From Clostridia bacterium (lineage in GTDB: Bacteria; Bacillota; Clostridia; Oscillospirales; Acutalibacteraceae): a stretch of DNA of 64,000 nucleotides. Under the pieces are notes generated by a model. It did no database searches. It was not told where the DNA came from and saw nothing but the letters and a program-made list of their open reading frames with translations. The DNA is taken from NCBI GenBank assembly GCA_017397845.1, contig JAFQHU010000008.1, forward strand, positions 62,001 to 126,000, read 5' to 3'. The translations under genes and the position numbers were made by a program. Positions 52,170 through 60,458 of the stretch are shown here, piece by piece (within the stretch, counting starts at the first letter, position 1; the number at the start of each line of letters is the position of its first letter).

Positions 52170-52291
52170 GCAACTGCAAATACAATAATATGAGAAGTAA
52201 CAACACGATGAGAGGGTGGGGTCTCGGGAGCTTTTTGCCGAGACCCCATCCTCTCGTTGTTGCTCGAATATGTTGTATTTAAAGCAGTTGC
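52170..52291. other. large structured element B (122-nt dyad)
   Basis: Centre: 18-bp stem with one G-T (52210-52227 with 52238-52255, 10-nt loop). Outside: GCAACTGC (52170-52177) with GCAGTTGC (52284-52291) and AAATACAA with TTGTATTT (to 52280). No T-run on either side, so not a simple terminator. Confidence 0.75.
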
Positions 52292-52461
52292 GGACTGTTA
52301 TATATTTTTTAATGTTCTTAAAAGTGTTCTTTTGTGATAGGAATACTTTTGTTACAACAAAAAAAGAACACCTACAAGCAAAAACAGACAAGCTTGTAAC
52401 TTTTGAGCAAAAGACAAATTTTAATTGACAAGCTATATTTAAAATGCTAATATTTTCATGT

Positions 52462-52485
52462 AAAAAGACAAGCCGAAGCTTGTCT
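52462..52485 (-). terminator. terminator of the island XRE gene
   Basis: On the minus strand AGACAAGC-ttcg-GCTTGTCT then T4. Confidence 0.85.
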
Positions 52486-52496
52486 GTAAAAGTGTT

Positions 52497-52694
52497 TTAT
52501 TCAAATATAAATAAATCATTGGGAGAACATTCAAAAATCAAACATAATTTTTCTATCGTATCAAGTTGCAAACCTGACAAAGTGTTATCACATAATTTGT
52601 TTACTGTTTTATATGTGGTCTGCATTTCTTTTACTAACCAATAACGAGTTTTACCTTTTTTGTCAAGTAAGTTTTGAACATTCATCTTTAACAT
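52497..52694 (-). CDS. island XRE-family regulator (YozG-like)
   Basis: 65 residues from ATG 52694 (GGTGAT upstream); GTG 52706 is possible. Single small helix-turn-helix: NVQNLLDKKGKTRYWLVKE, TTYKTVNKLCDNTLSG, ECSPNDLFIFE, typical of ~70-residue YozG/Cro-like repressors. Diverges from the subtilisin gene; the dyads before that gene are likely targets. Confidence 0.85.
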   Translation of the reverse strand: MLKMNVQNLLDKKGKTRYWLVKEMQTTYKTVNKLCDNTLSGLQLDTIEKLCLIFECSPNDLFIFE

Positions 52695-52749
52695 AATTAT
52701 CACCAATCAAATTGTAGCATTCATTAGCCTTTAATATAATTAACCGATG

Positions 52750-52795
52750 GGTAGTGTACCAATAGGTTGACTAATTGGCGTTGAAAGTGTATTAT
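52750..52795 (+). promoter_or_regulatory. promoter and operator before the subtilisin gene
   Basis: TTGACT (52767-52772), 17-nt spacer, TATTAT (52790-52795). CCAAT (52759-52763) and ATTGG (52774-52778) flank the -35 box; GGTA-gtg-TACC sits at 52750-52760. Probable binding region of the divergent XRE protein. Confidence 0.6.
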
Positions 52796-52903
52796 ATAAG
52801 TAATAATTAAAATATTGTATTCAAAAAAGGAGGAAAGATAGACGTTCTGGAATAGTTAGTTTTTGTCCATATAAAAATTTTATAAGAAAAAGGGGTTAAT
52901 GAA

Positions 52904-55774
52904 GTGGAAAAGAAAAAATGGTCAAAGAAACAGATTGCAATCATAGGAGCTATTGCAATATTTGTGATAATTCTAGTAGCAACGATAACTTTTATAGAAA
53001 CAAGAGAAAATTTATATATTAGCACCGATTTACATAGTGTTGAAAAATGGTATCAGGATATTGATGAAGAACATCTTGTTTTCACGGATAATACTGAAAT
53101 CGGGTATATGGATAACAGGATAATAATATTGTTTGCAAAAGATGCAACTAAAGAACAAATTGAAAATGTTATTAATAGTGTTAACGGAAAAGTGATTGGT
53201 CAATCTGAATTTCAATATCAGATAGAAATTAAACCTACAGCAAATAGAGAAGAATTAAAAGAAATGTGCAATAGTATTTGTAACCTCGAAGGTGTTTTAT
53301 GGTGTTTTGAGGATAGTGTAGAAAAACTAACAGTTAATATGACGATACCCAATGACCCTTGGAAGGATAAAATTCAAGGAATAACAGGAAATGATTGGGA
53401 TGAAAATAAACCTGATGGGTTGAATTGGTGGGCAGAAACTATTCAACTTGCTTCTGCATGGGATTATAATGAACGGTTTAATCAAGTTAAAATAGCTGTT
53501 CTTGACGGTGGCTTTGACACAAAACATGAAGATTTAGATATAGTTCTTATCACCAATGAAGAAAATGCAGTTGACAAAAACACTAAAGACCACGGAACAC
53601 ATGTTGCAGGTATAATTGGTGCTACCGCAAATAATAGTAAAGGCATTTCTGGAATAGTGTGGAATAAAGAAATTTATGGTATTGATATATTTGCAACAGA
53701 TGAACAAATTCAAAACAAATATGTACATGTTTTGGATAAATATCAAGGAATCTATGAGGCGATTAGGAGAGGTTGTAAGGTTATCAATTTATCAATAGGT
53801 GCAGAAACACCTATAAGTGAATCTGATATAATTACTGAGGGCACAAAAGCGGCTGCTTATTTATTGTATTGGGAAGAATTGTTTGGCAGAGATGATTTTA
53901 TAATTGTTCAATCTGCAGGAAATAGCGAGGCAAACAGCATTACTACAGGAACTTTTTGTTCTATCACCGACGAAACAATCAAGCAAATGTTTGAGCAGCA
54001 AAGTGAAGATATACAAAAAAGATACAGTAGTGAAGATATATATAAACACATAATTATTGTAGGGGCTGTACAAAAAGATAGGAATGATTATGAAATTGTA
54101 AATTATTATAAAATTTCAGACGGCAATATGTTTGATGGAGATACATGGAAAACGAGATATTGCTATGGAGATTATATATCTATTGTTGCGCCTGGAAGAG
54201 ATATATTTAGCACTGTGTATAGTGGAGGAGCAAACGGAAATTATGGTAAAAAATCAGGAACTTCTATGGCTGCTCCTATAGTTACAGGTGTTGCTTCTTT
54301 GGTATGGTCTGTTAATCCTAATTTTACAGCCGGAGAAGTTAAAGATATAGTTTGTAATTATACGAATAAGACTGCAAAAGGTTATGGCGATGATGCACGA
54401 ACATATCCTATAGTTAATGCTAAATTAGCTGTTGAAGAAGCAATACGCAGAACGGATGATGTAGGAACATTACAAGGAGTTGTTAAAGACAATAGTACAA
54501 ATCAACCATTAAAGGATGTAATAGTTACCGTAAAAATAAAAAATGACGATTTAATCAGAAGTGTAAAAACAGATGAAAACGGTATATTTAGCTTTGATAA
54601 ACTTCCTGCAGGAATTTGGAATATAATGTTGTCAAGTGATACTCATACATATGATGAATATGCAGCAGTTACAATTGAAAAAGATATTGACAAAGTATTG
54701 CAAACACCAATTTATATGATACCTAAACCAAGAAAAGTTACAGGCACAGTCAAAGACAGCAATACAAACAAGCCTATTTCAAATGTTAAAGTTGAAGTAA
54801 TAGACAATAAAAGCGATAGTCTTGAACCGATTACTACAGCAACAACAGACGAAAACGGCAAATTTGCTTTAGAACTGCCAAAAGGCAATTATTCGGTGTC
54901 CTTTAACCATAATGATTATGAATATTACGGAATGACCTTGAATGATGATAGGTTTAGCGAAAATGGTACTGTTGAACTTGAAGATGTGTTGTTGAACGAT
55001 AAAATAAAAAAACTGACAAATGATGATGCAAAAAAACTTTGGGAAAGAGCTAATGAAGTTTATTGTACATGGAAAGATTATTATAGTTTTTTAAAATATG
55101 TAGAAGAACAAGAATATATTGTTTTGCCTGATGATTTCTATGGAGAAGTTACTTATTATCGTGTAAAACATAACAAGATTAATTCATTACATTCTTTAAA
55201 TGCATATTTGAGCGATTATTTTAGCGAAAGCGTTTGTAAAGAAATTACATCATATTATATAGAATACGAAGGAAATCTTTATTTTAGCGAACAGTGTGGT
55301 GGTACGGAAAATTGCATATATGGTAGAATAAGCGTAGAAAATCAAAATGATAATAAAGCGATTATTACCGTAGAATTTATAGACAGTATGTCACAAGTTT
55401 CTTCTTATGTCGACCACAATATCATTATAAGAGAAAACAACTGGATTTTTACTGATTTTGTTCCATGCTATAATTATGATGAATATATAGAAAACACTAT
55501 TTCTTCTGTAAATAATGATATGTATATTTCTGAAGATATAAAAGACAAAATTATACTTATTTGTGAGCAAAAATTTCCTGAAGCTGGTGGAACTTTCGTT
55601 ATTTTTGATGACGATATAACTGAAACAAATACACAATATTATATAATCGTTCGAATCCAACGATATGATGCAAATGCAGACACAGGAGCAAATTTATGGT
55701 TTACAGATGTAACTGTAGACAAATCAACAGGTAAAATGTATATCAATAATGAATACATAGAAACATTGTGGTAA
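52904..55774 (+). CDS. membrane-anchored subtilisin (S8) with two Ig-like domains and an IseA-like C-terminus
   Basis: 956 residues, GTG start after AGGGG. An N-terminal signal anchor (IAIIGAIAIFVIILVATI) and a propeptide-like region precede the S8 domain: Asp ~201 (AVLDGGFD), His ~230 (DHGTHVAG), Ser ~454 (SGTSMAAP). Two carboxypeptidase-regulatory-like beta domains follow (GTLQGVVKDNSTNQPL..., VTGTVKDSNTNKPIS...), then ~250 residues beginning LTNDDAKKLWERANEVY that resemble IseA, a DL-endopeptidase inhibitor of the cell wall (tentative). All domains face outside. Island cargo; AT-rich. Confidence 0.88.
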   Translation: MEKKKWSKKQIAIIGAIAIFVIILVATITFIETRENLYISTDLHSVEKWYQDIDEEHLVFTDNTEIGYMDNRIIILFAKDATKEQIENVINSVNGKVIGQSEFQYQIEIKPTANREELKEMCNSICNLEGVLWCFEDSVEKLTVNMTIPNDPWKDKIQGITGNDWDENKPDGLNWWAETIQLASAWDYNERFNQVKIAVLDGGFDTKHEDLDIVLITNEENAVDKNTKDHGTHVAGIIGATANNSKGISGIVWNKEIYGIDIFATDEQIQNKYVHVLDKYQGIYEAIRRGCKVINLSIGAETPISESDIITEGTKAAAYLLYWEELFGRDDFIIVQSAGNSEANSITTGTFCSITDETIKQMFEQQSEDIQKRYSSEDIYKHIIIVGAVQKDRNDYEIVNYYKISDGNMFDGDTWKTRYCYGDYISIVAPGRDIFSTVYSGGANGNYGKKSGTSMAAPIVTGVASLVWSVNPNFTAGEVKDIVCNYTNKTAKGYGDDARTYPIVNAKLAVEEAIRRTDDVGTLQGVVKDNSTNQPLKDVIVTVKIKNDDLIRSVKTDENGIFSFDKLPAGIWNIMLSSDTHTYDEYAAVTIEKDIDKVLQTPIYMIPKPRKVTGTVKDSNTNKPISNVKVEVIDNKSDSLEPITTATTDENGKFALELPKGNYSVSFNHNDYEYYGMTLNDDRFSENGTVELEDVLLNDKIKKLTNDDAKKLWERANEVYCTWKDYYSFLKYVEEQEYIVLPDDFYGEVTYYRVKHNKINSLHSLNAYLSDYFSESVCKEITSYYIEYEGNLYFSEQCGGTENCIYGRISVENQNDNKAIITVEFIDSMSQVSSYVDHNIIIRENNWIFTDFVPCYNYDEYIENTISSVNNDMYISEDIKDKIILICEQKFPEAGGTFVIFDDDITETNTQYYIIVRIQRYDANADTGANLWFTDVTVDKSTGKMYINNEYIETLW

Positions 55775-55783
55775 CAACAACAC

Positions 55784-55811
55784 CCCCATTCAAGCACTTG
55801 TTTGAATGGGG
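55784..55811. terminator. hairpin after the subtilisin gene
   Basis: CCCCATTCAA (55784-55793)/TTGAATGGGG (55802-55811), no T-run. Confidence 0.55.
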
Positions 55812-55887
55812 TGATAACGAAAAAGCACATAAAAATATAAATTATGTGCAGTTCACTCAAAAATATTAACAAATTTTGAATTAAGTG

Positions 55888-55916
55888 TTGACAAACTTAA
55901 AACGATAGAGTATAAT
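55888..55916 (+). promoter_or_regulatory. perfect consensus promoter near the right end of the island
   Basis: TTGACA (55888-55893), 17-nt spacer, TATAAT (55911-55916). It points outward through the chimeric tRNA at 56008. Confidence 0.9.
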
Positions 55917-56007
55917 AAGTCTTGTCTTTAATTCGGGTCAAGTGTTCAATCTTAAAAACAATCAAGTTAACAATTCTTGAAAATCCCGAAATATAAAGGT
56001 TTTTTAA

Positions 56008-56083
56008 GGGCCATTAGCTCAGGTGGTAGAGCACTTGACTTTTAATCAAGGTGTCCGGAGTTCGAATCTCCGGTGGATCACCA
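56008..56083 (+). tRNA. chimeric tRNA-Lys-like sequence at the right junction (doubtful function)
   Basis: From D-arm to CCA it is identical to the intact tRNA-Lys, but the 5' end reads GGGCCAT, which pairs with GTGGATC only with a G-A mismatch at 3-70 and G-T pairs at 2-71 and 7-66. The 5' half (acceptor, GGTGGT D-loop) therefore derives from a different tRNA brought by the island. Possibly a pseudo-tRNA, possibly still charged. Confidence 0.75.
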
Positions 56084-56087
56084 AACA
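56028..56087 (+). repeat. attR, 60-bp direct repeat
   Basis: Identical to 47241-47300. Confidence 0.92.
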
Positions 56088-56272
56088 CTTGATATCCGAA
56101 CTAATCTGTGGAGATGGTTTAGTTTGGGTATCTTTTTTTATATGTGACCAAAAAATGTTTTCAAGCTAACGGAGGCGTTATAAAACGAAAAAAGATTAAC
56201 GGACAAGGTTGCTGATTACAGAAAAAAACACGTACTTAAAAATTAAGTTTGTATAATGGATGGTGATATAAT
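56088..56272. other. host flank right of the island
   Basis: Non-coding; ends with GGATGGTGA, the Shine-Dalgarno of the next gene. Nothing else recognised. Confidence 0.4.
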
Positions 56273-57034
56273 TTGAAAAAAACAATTACAGATATAAATA
56301 TGCACGTTATTCCCCTTACGGACAGGGCTGAAGTTGACTGTTTTATGGCGCTTGATATGCTTCAGATTGCTTATGATAACGGCGTCAGAGATATTTTTTG
56401 CCCGTTCCACAGTGTTATGCATGATTTTGTAGGTGAAAGTTATAAAGATAAATTTCTTAGTTTTATCCGATTTATTTGCGAAATGCATCCCGACAGATTC
56501 CACGGATTGACTCTGTATCCGTGTTGCGAGGTGCATTGTAACTTACCTTGGCTGGATAAGATTCTGCTTCACCTTCAGACAGGCAACTTTCCGTCGATGG
56601 GTTTCACAAGATATGTATTGATTGCGCTCTATCCCGATATTACGCCGGAGATTACGTTGCAAATCATAAACGAACTTATAGCAAATAATTGGATACCTAT
56701 TCTTTCTCATGCAGAATTTTATCCCTTGATTTGTAATGATAGTTTTATTGAAAAGCTTATTTCTCTCGGCGTAAAGATTCAGGTTAATCTTTTCAGCCTT
56801 GAAGAAGAAACGAGAACCGAAATAAAAGAATGTGCACGCTACTTGGTGAACAAAAAGTATGCGCATTTTATAGGTTCTTATACTCACAGTTTTAAATGCA
56901 AACCGCCGCATTACGAGAAAGGTCTCAAATATTTATCTGAAAATTGCGATGAGAAATATTTTGATGAAATCTGTTTTCTGAACGCGGAAAGTATAATAAA
57001 AGAAGCAAGACGAATTTTTGCGGAAAATCAGTAA
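56273..57034 (+). CDS. PHP-type phosphoesterase, CpsB/YwqE-like
   Basis: 253 residues, TTG start after GGATGGTGA. The opening ITDINMHVIPL is a diverged DxHxH metal motif (here D-x-N-x-H), followed by DIFCPFHSVMHD, ILSHAEFY and FIGSYTHSFKCKPP, in the order of CpsB tyrosine phosphatases that dephosphorylate capsule-regulating kinases. The first His replaced by Asn is odd and may alter metal binding. No capsule genes nearby. Confidence 0.65.
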   Translation: MKKTITDINMHVIPLTDRAEVDCFMALDMLQIAYDNGVRDIFCPFHSVMHDFVGESYKDKFLSFIRFICEMHPDRFHGLTLYPCCEVHCNLPWLDKILLHLQTGNFPSMGFTRYVLIALYPDITPEITLQIINELIANNWIPILSHAEFYPLICNDSFIEKLISLGVKIQVNLFSLEEETRTEIKECARYLVNKKYAHFIGSYTHSFKCKPPHYEKGLKYLSENCDEKYFDEICFLNAESIIKEARRIFAENQ

Positions 57035-57088
57035 TTTGTTATCCGTAATTACATAATATTTTTATTAATTAAAGAAAGGCGTTGTATT

Positions 57089-57346
57089 ATGATTTACAGT
57101 CTTTATGCAGATTTTAACCCCAATGACAAGGAAATACATGAAGAATATGTTGAGCTCACGGAAAACGACTTGTGTTGGCCACATGATATCGAAGTTCCCA
57201 CCGGAAGCTTTTACCGTTATTCTTCAGTCTGTGAATGGAATTTCACTCGGAATGCTACCATATGTTCTCTGTGCTGCGCAGGAGATTATCTTGAGGTTGT
57301 TGAGCCCGGAACACTGCCCAAAAGAACAGTTTATACAGTCGTTTGA
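57089..57346 (+). CDS. small hypothetical protein
   Basis: 85 residues, AAAGAAAGG upstream of the ATG. Contains VPTGSFYRYSSVCEWN and ICSLCCAGDYLEVVEPG; two adjacent Cys. Not recognised. A different frame (57105-57353) is also open, but this frame has the ribosome binding site and a more protein-like composition. Probably cotranscribed with the PHP gene 54 nt upstream. Confidence 0.55.
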   Translation: MIYSLYADFNPNDKEIHEEYVELTENDLCWPHDIEVPTGSFYRYSSVCEWNFTRNATICSLCCAGDYLEVVEPGTLPKRTVYTVV

Positions 57347-57723
57347 CTGTTGATTGAGTCAGACTTTGTATTCTGCCGTGACAACAAAGAGAAAAACGTA
57401 TGAGAACGCTTTATAAAAAGGGAGAATGACAGTGTTCCTTCCGCTTCGGATTAAAACATCGTTTTTTTGGAAAGTAAGAAATAACAGCAAATAAGTGTGG
57501 GCGGGATACCCGCCCCTATTATAAACCAAACAACAAGGACAGGTTAACCGTGTTTTTACACAGATTAATCCTGTCCTTTTGTTAATTATGATAAGTTGGT
57601 GTGAATTGAAAGAGGATCAATGGTCATCCCTGCATAACACACCTCGTTTATCCGTCGGTGAAGTATTTTTTTATACCGAAAATCTTCCCCCGTGATTGCG
57701 CATTTCGAATTTCGCATTCCGAA
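57347..57723. other. intergenic region with hairpins and a terminator
   Basis: GGGCGGG-ata-CCCGCCC (57499-57515), then AAGGACAGG (57535-57543)/CCTGTCCTT (57570-57578) plus T-run, a terminator for the upstream genes. The end carries the stop-adjacent repeat shared with 3262-3293. No gene supported. Confidence 0.6.
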
Positions 57724-57726
57724 TTA
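57706..57726 (-). repeat. stop-codon-adjacent short repeat, copy 2
   Basis: CGAATTTCGCATTCCGAATT occurs here and at 3267-3286; the TAA of the GH20 gene is its first element on the minus strand. Confidence 0.6.
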
Positions 57727-59175
57727 CTTTTCGTCCACATTCGGGAAAACCGTTGCCATTATGGATGCAGGTGTAATGCTCTTTAAAAGTCGGCCTACTG
57801 TTTCCTTTACTCTTATGAGGGCATTGGGATCCCATTCGCTTTCGTCACAGAGGGTAATACCGAGCGAGGCAAGGAAATCTTTTTGATTTTTTACTCTTAC
57901 CTTAAAGGATGCATAATCTGCTTTATCCGGCTCTGTCCAACCTCTTTCAGCCACGGCGATGAGACGGGGAAAGCACATATAGCTCATACGGTCGAAGTCT
58001 TCGACATACTCGGTCCATATGGGAGTTTCCACACCGAGCACATTTTTTTTGCCCTCTTCCGTAAGACCGTCAAGGTGGGGATTATAGTCATAGGTCTTTT
58101 TGAGGGGAGTCATACCGTAAACATAGTCGAGATAATAGTGATAGAAATCTTCGATTATAATTTTTCCGCCGCCGTTGGCATAGGGTACACATTTGTTACC
58201 TCTGTCCATCCAATCGCATATTACGGTATCTTTGTCTATGATGCCTGAATTAAGGCTTTCATTCCATGCGAGAGCGGTATAACCCTTTTCTTTGAGATAG
58301 GCTATAATTTTATTTGCAAACCAACCCTGAAGCTGTTCTTCGTTTTCGAGTCCTTCGTCTCTTATTCTCTGCTGACATTTAACGCAATTGCACCAACGTG
58401 CCTTCGGTGCCTCGTCACCGCCGATATGCATAAAGGGATAAGGGAAAAGCTCACACAGCTCGTCAATAATATCAAAGCAAAAATCAAATACTTTGTCATT
58501 TCCGGCACAGAGGATGTTTTTGAATATGCCGCCGACTGTTTCCACAGGAACCTGTTCACCCCGACAGGAAAGCTCAGGGTAGGTGGAAATAATGGCTGTG
58601 GTGTGACCGGGAAGGTCGAATTCGGGGATAACATCGATAAATCTTTCCTTACAGAAAGCTACAACTTCCCTGATTTCTTCTTTGGTATAATAACCGCCGT
58701 ACTTCTGCATGTTCTTTGAGCCGAAGCCATGGCACTCTCTCCACGAGCCCTTTTGATTTAAAAGGGGATGTTTTTCACTTTCTATTCTCCAGCCCTGGTC
58801 ATCACAGAGATGCCAATGGAAAATATTCATTTTATATTTTGCAGCCGCCTCTATATAGCGTTTGATTTCGTCCACAGTTTGCATATGTCTCGCTGAGTCA
58901 ATCATAAAGCCTCGGTAGGGGAAAGCAGGCATATCGGTAATTTTCATAAGCGGAACCTTTCCCGATTCCTCTAACTGACTTAAAGAAAGGCGGGCATAAT
59001 ACTTTCCTTTTTCACCCTTTGAGGTGATCAGGATTTCATCCTTTTTTATCTCCAGACAGTAATATTCTTCGGGATGAAGGTTGTTTGTTTCATAACGTAC
59101 GGGTAAATCCTTTATCCAAACCTCACCACCGTAAATTTCGGCTTTGTTGGGCTTTGGAATAATATTAAGATGCAT
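57724..59175 (-). CDS. beta-N-acetylhexosaminidase (GH20), cytoplasmic
   Basis: 483 residues, no signal peptide. A short N-terminal beta-domain (~1-80) precedes the barrel: YRGFMIDSARHMQTVDEIKR, IFHWHLCDDQGWRIE and the catalytic Asp-Glu pair in HIGGDEAPKARW, with DLPGHTTA and WTEYVEDFDR later. Uses substrate-assisted catalysis to release GlcNAc or GalNAc from short, imported oligosaccharides. Functionally links to nagA and the kinase/GH123 operon 25 kb away. Confidence 0.93.
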   Translation of the reverse strand: MHLNIIPKPNKAEIYGGEVWIKDLPVRYETNNLHPEEYYCLEIKKDEILITSKGEKGKYYARLSLSQLEESGKVPLMKITDMPAFPYRGFMIDSARHMQTVDEIKRYIEAAAKYKMNIFHWHLCDDQGWRIESEKHPLLNQKGSWRECHGFGSKNMQKYGGYYTKEEIREVVAFCKERFIDVIPEFDLPGHTTAIISTYPELSCRGEQVPVETVGGIFKNILCAGNDKVFDFCFDIIDELCELFPYPFMHIGGDEAPKARWCNCVKCQQRIRDEGLENEEQLQGWFANKIIAYLKEKGYTALAWNESLNSGIIDKDTVICDWMDRGNKCVPYANGGGKIIIEDFYHYYLDYVYGMTPLKKTYDYNPHLDGLTEEGKKNVLGVETPIWTEYVEDFDRMSYMCFPRLIAVAERGWTEPDKADYASFKVRVKNQKDFLASLGITLCDESEWDPNALIRVKETVGRLLKSITPASIMATVFPNVDEK

Positions 59176-59289
59176 ATTTTATCCTCCTTCAAGGCTTATT
59201 CTTATTTGATTATATAATATAAAAAAAACTTTTTCAATATATCGGTCAAGTTTTCTTTTACGCCTTAATATTAATTTATTGGTGATGCT

Positions 59290-60204
59290 GTGATGTATTC
59301 AGGCGTTTTTGCTTTGCTGTGGGGACTCGGGGTGTTTCTCTACGGCATAAACATAATGAGTGAAAAAACAGAAAAAGCCTTTGGTAACAGACTTAAAAGC
59401 GTGCTCGGTAAAACTGCCCGCGGAAAGTTTTCATCCGTCGCTACGGGTGTCGCGGTAACCGCTTTGGTACAAAGCTCATCAGCGGTAACGGTATTGCTTG
59501 TTTCTTTGGTGGAAAGCGGAGCGGTAAATCTTTTTCAAAGCGTCGGTATAATCATGGGTTCGAATATAGGTACCACTGTGACAAGCCTTCTCATAGCCTT
59601 TGATTTTTCAGCTTTTGCACCTTTTTTTATTCTCATCGGTGCGTTTATTAAGCTTTTCTGTAAAAAAGAAAACTTTAACTGTATGGGCGATGTTTTGTTC
59701 GGCTTCGGGTTGCTGTTTCTCGGTATGAAAGCTATGTCAGGGGCCTTTGCATCGGTAAAGGATAACCCTCTTTTTATCAATATAATAATTTCTGCATCGG
59801 GTAAAATCGGCGGTATTTTGAGCGGTATACTGATGACGGTGATCATACAAAGCTCCTCCGCTACCGTCGGTATTCTTCAGGGTCTTGCCGCTGAAGGGCT
59901 GGTAAGCCTTAATGATGCAGTATATATAGTTTTGGGCCAGAATATCGGTACGGTTATTACCGTCCTTCTTGCTTCCGTCGGCAGAAGCAGAAATGCAAAG
60001 GAGATAGGCAGAATACACCTTATATTTAATGTAATCGGCTGTTTGTTTTTTATTCCGCTGTGTGCCTTTTTGCCTGTGGGTGAGTGGCTGTCAAAGCTTG
60101 GCAATCCCTCGTTGGCTGTTTCGGTTTTCCATATAGTTTTCAATGTGGTGAATACAGTGATACTTTTGCCATTTTATGACAGGTTTGTGAAAAGAAATAT
60201 ATGA
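59290..60204 (+). CDS. Na+/phosphate cotransporter family protein (NptA/PhoU-less form)
   Basis: 304 residues, start GTG 59290 or ATG 59293. Two repeats typical of the Na/Pi family: ALVQSSSAVTVLLVSLVESG with GSNIGTTVTSLL, and VIIQSSSATVGILQGLAAEG with GQNIGTVITVLL. About eight helices. The usual cytoplasmic PhoU-like C-terminal domain is absent, giving a short version. Transports phosphate or another anion with sodium. Confidence 0.9.
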   Translation: MMYSGVFALLWGLGVFLYGINIMSEKTEKAFGNRLKSVLGKTARGKFSSVATGVAVTALVQSSSAVTVLLVSLVESGAVNLFQSVGIIMGSNIGTTVTSLLIAFDFSAFAPFFILIGAFIKLFCKKENFNCMGDVLFGFGLLFLGMKAMSGAFASVKDNPLFINIIISASGKIGGILSGILMTVIIQSSSATVGILQGLAAEGLVSLNDAVYIVLGQNIGTVITVLLASVGRSRNAKEIGRIHLIFNVIGCLFFIPLCAFLPVGEWLSKLGNPSLAVSVFHIVFNVVNTVILLPFYDRFVKRNI

Positions 60205-60228
60205 ATCTGAGTTGCCGCAGCGGCGGTC

Positions 60229-60311
60229 GGGGAGCCAAGCGACCGCAGGCGGTCAGCTGCGACACCCCTTCGGGTCGTCGCAGCTCCCTGTATACAGGGG
60301 CTTGGCTCCCC
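60229..60311 (-). repeat. cloverleaf (four-way junction) repeat, copy 2
   Basis: Outer stem GGGGAGCCAAGC (60229-60240)/GCTTGGCTCCCC (60300-60311). Arms on the plus strand: GACCGC-ag-GCGGTC (60241-60254); AGCTGCGAC/GTCGCAGCT enclosing ACCC-cttc-GGGT (60255-60285); CCCTG-TATA-CAGGG (60286-60299). Inverse orientation to the copy at 33908. Confidence 0.85.
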
Positions 60312-60358
60312 GCCTCAACTGTTTTGAAAACGCAGAGTAATATCTGCAACCTGAAAAA

Positions 60359-60386
60359 TACCCGCCGTTTTCGGCGGGTACAGTTT
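60359..60386 (+). terminator. terminator after the phosphate transporter
   Basis: TACCCGCCG-tttt-CGGCGGGTA (60359-60380), then CAG and T5. Confidence 0.85.
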
Positions 60387-60458
60387 TTGTTATCTGAACA
60401 GTAAAAACGGATACACTCGTAGCGATTCACTTATTCACTGCCCGTTATTTATACGGGA

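Larger units (their letters stand above)
51688..52465. other. 778-nt non-coding centre of the island
   Basis: No gene supported on either strand. Two large structured elements (51776-52017 and 52170-52291) separated by an A/C-rich, thymine-poor stretch on the plus strand (52070-52170). Candidate origin of transfer/replication or long structured RNA for the minus-strand operon. Confidence 0.6.
47241..56087. mobile_element. integrative mobile island in tRNA-Lys
   Basis: Flanked by a perfect 60-bp direct repeat (47241-47300 and 56028-56087; 8,787 bp apart) comprising the tRNA-Lys 3' part plus four bases after CCA. A tyrosine integrase lies 200 bp from the left junction. Inside are a VirD4/TraG-like ATPase and a winged-helix/nuclease-like protein but no recognisable relaxase or VirB4, so it is likely mobilised in trans or is a decayed element. 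Base composition is clearly AT-richer than both flanks. Confidence 0.9.

Noticed and set aside
57105..57353. Alternative frame overlapping the 85-residue hypothetical protein
   Set aside because: No Shine-Dalgarno; the frame starting at 57089 has one.
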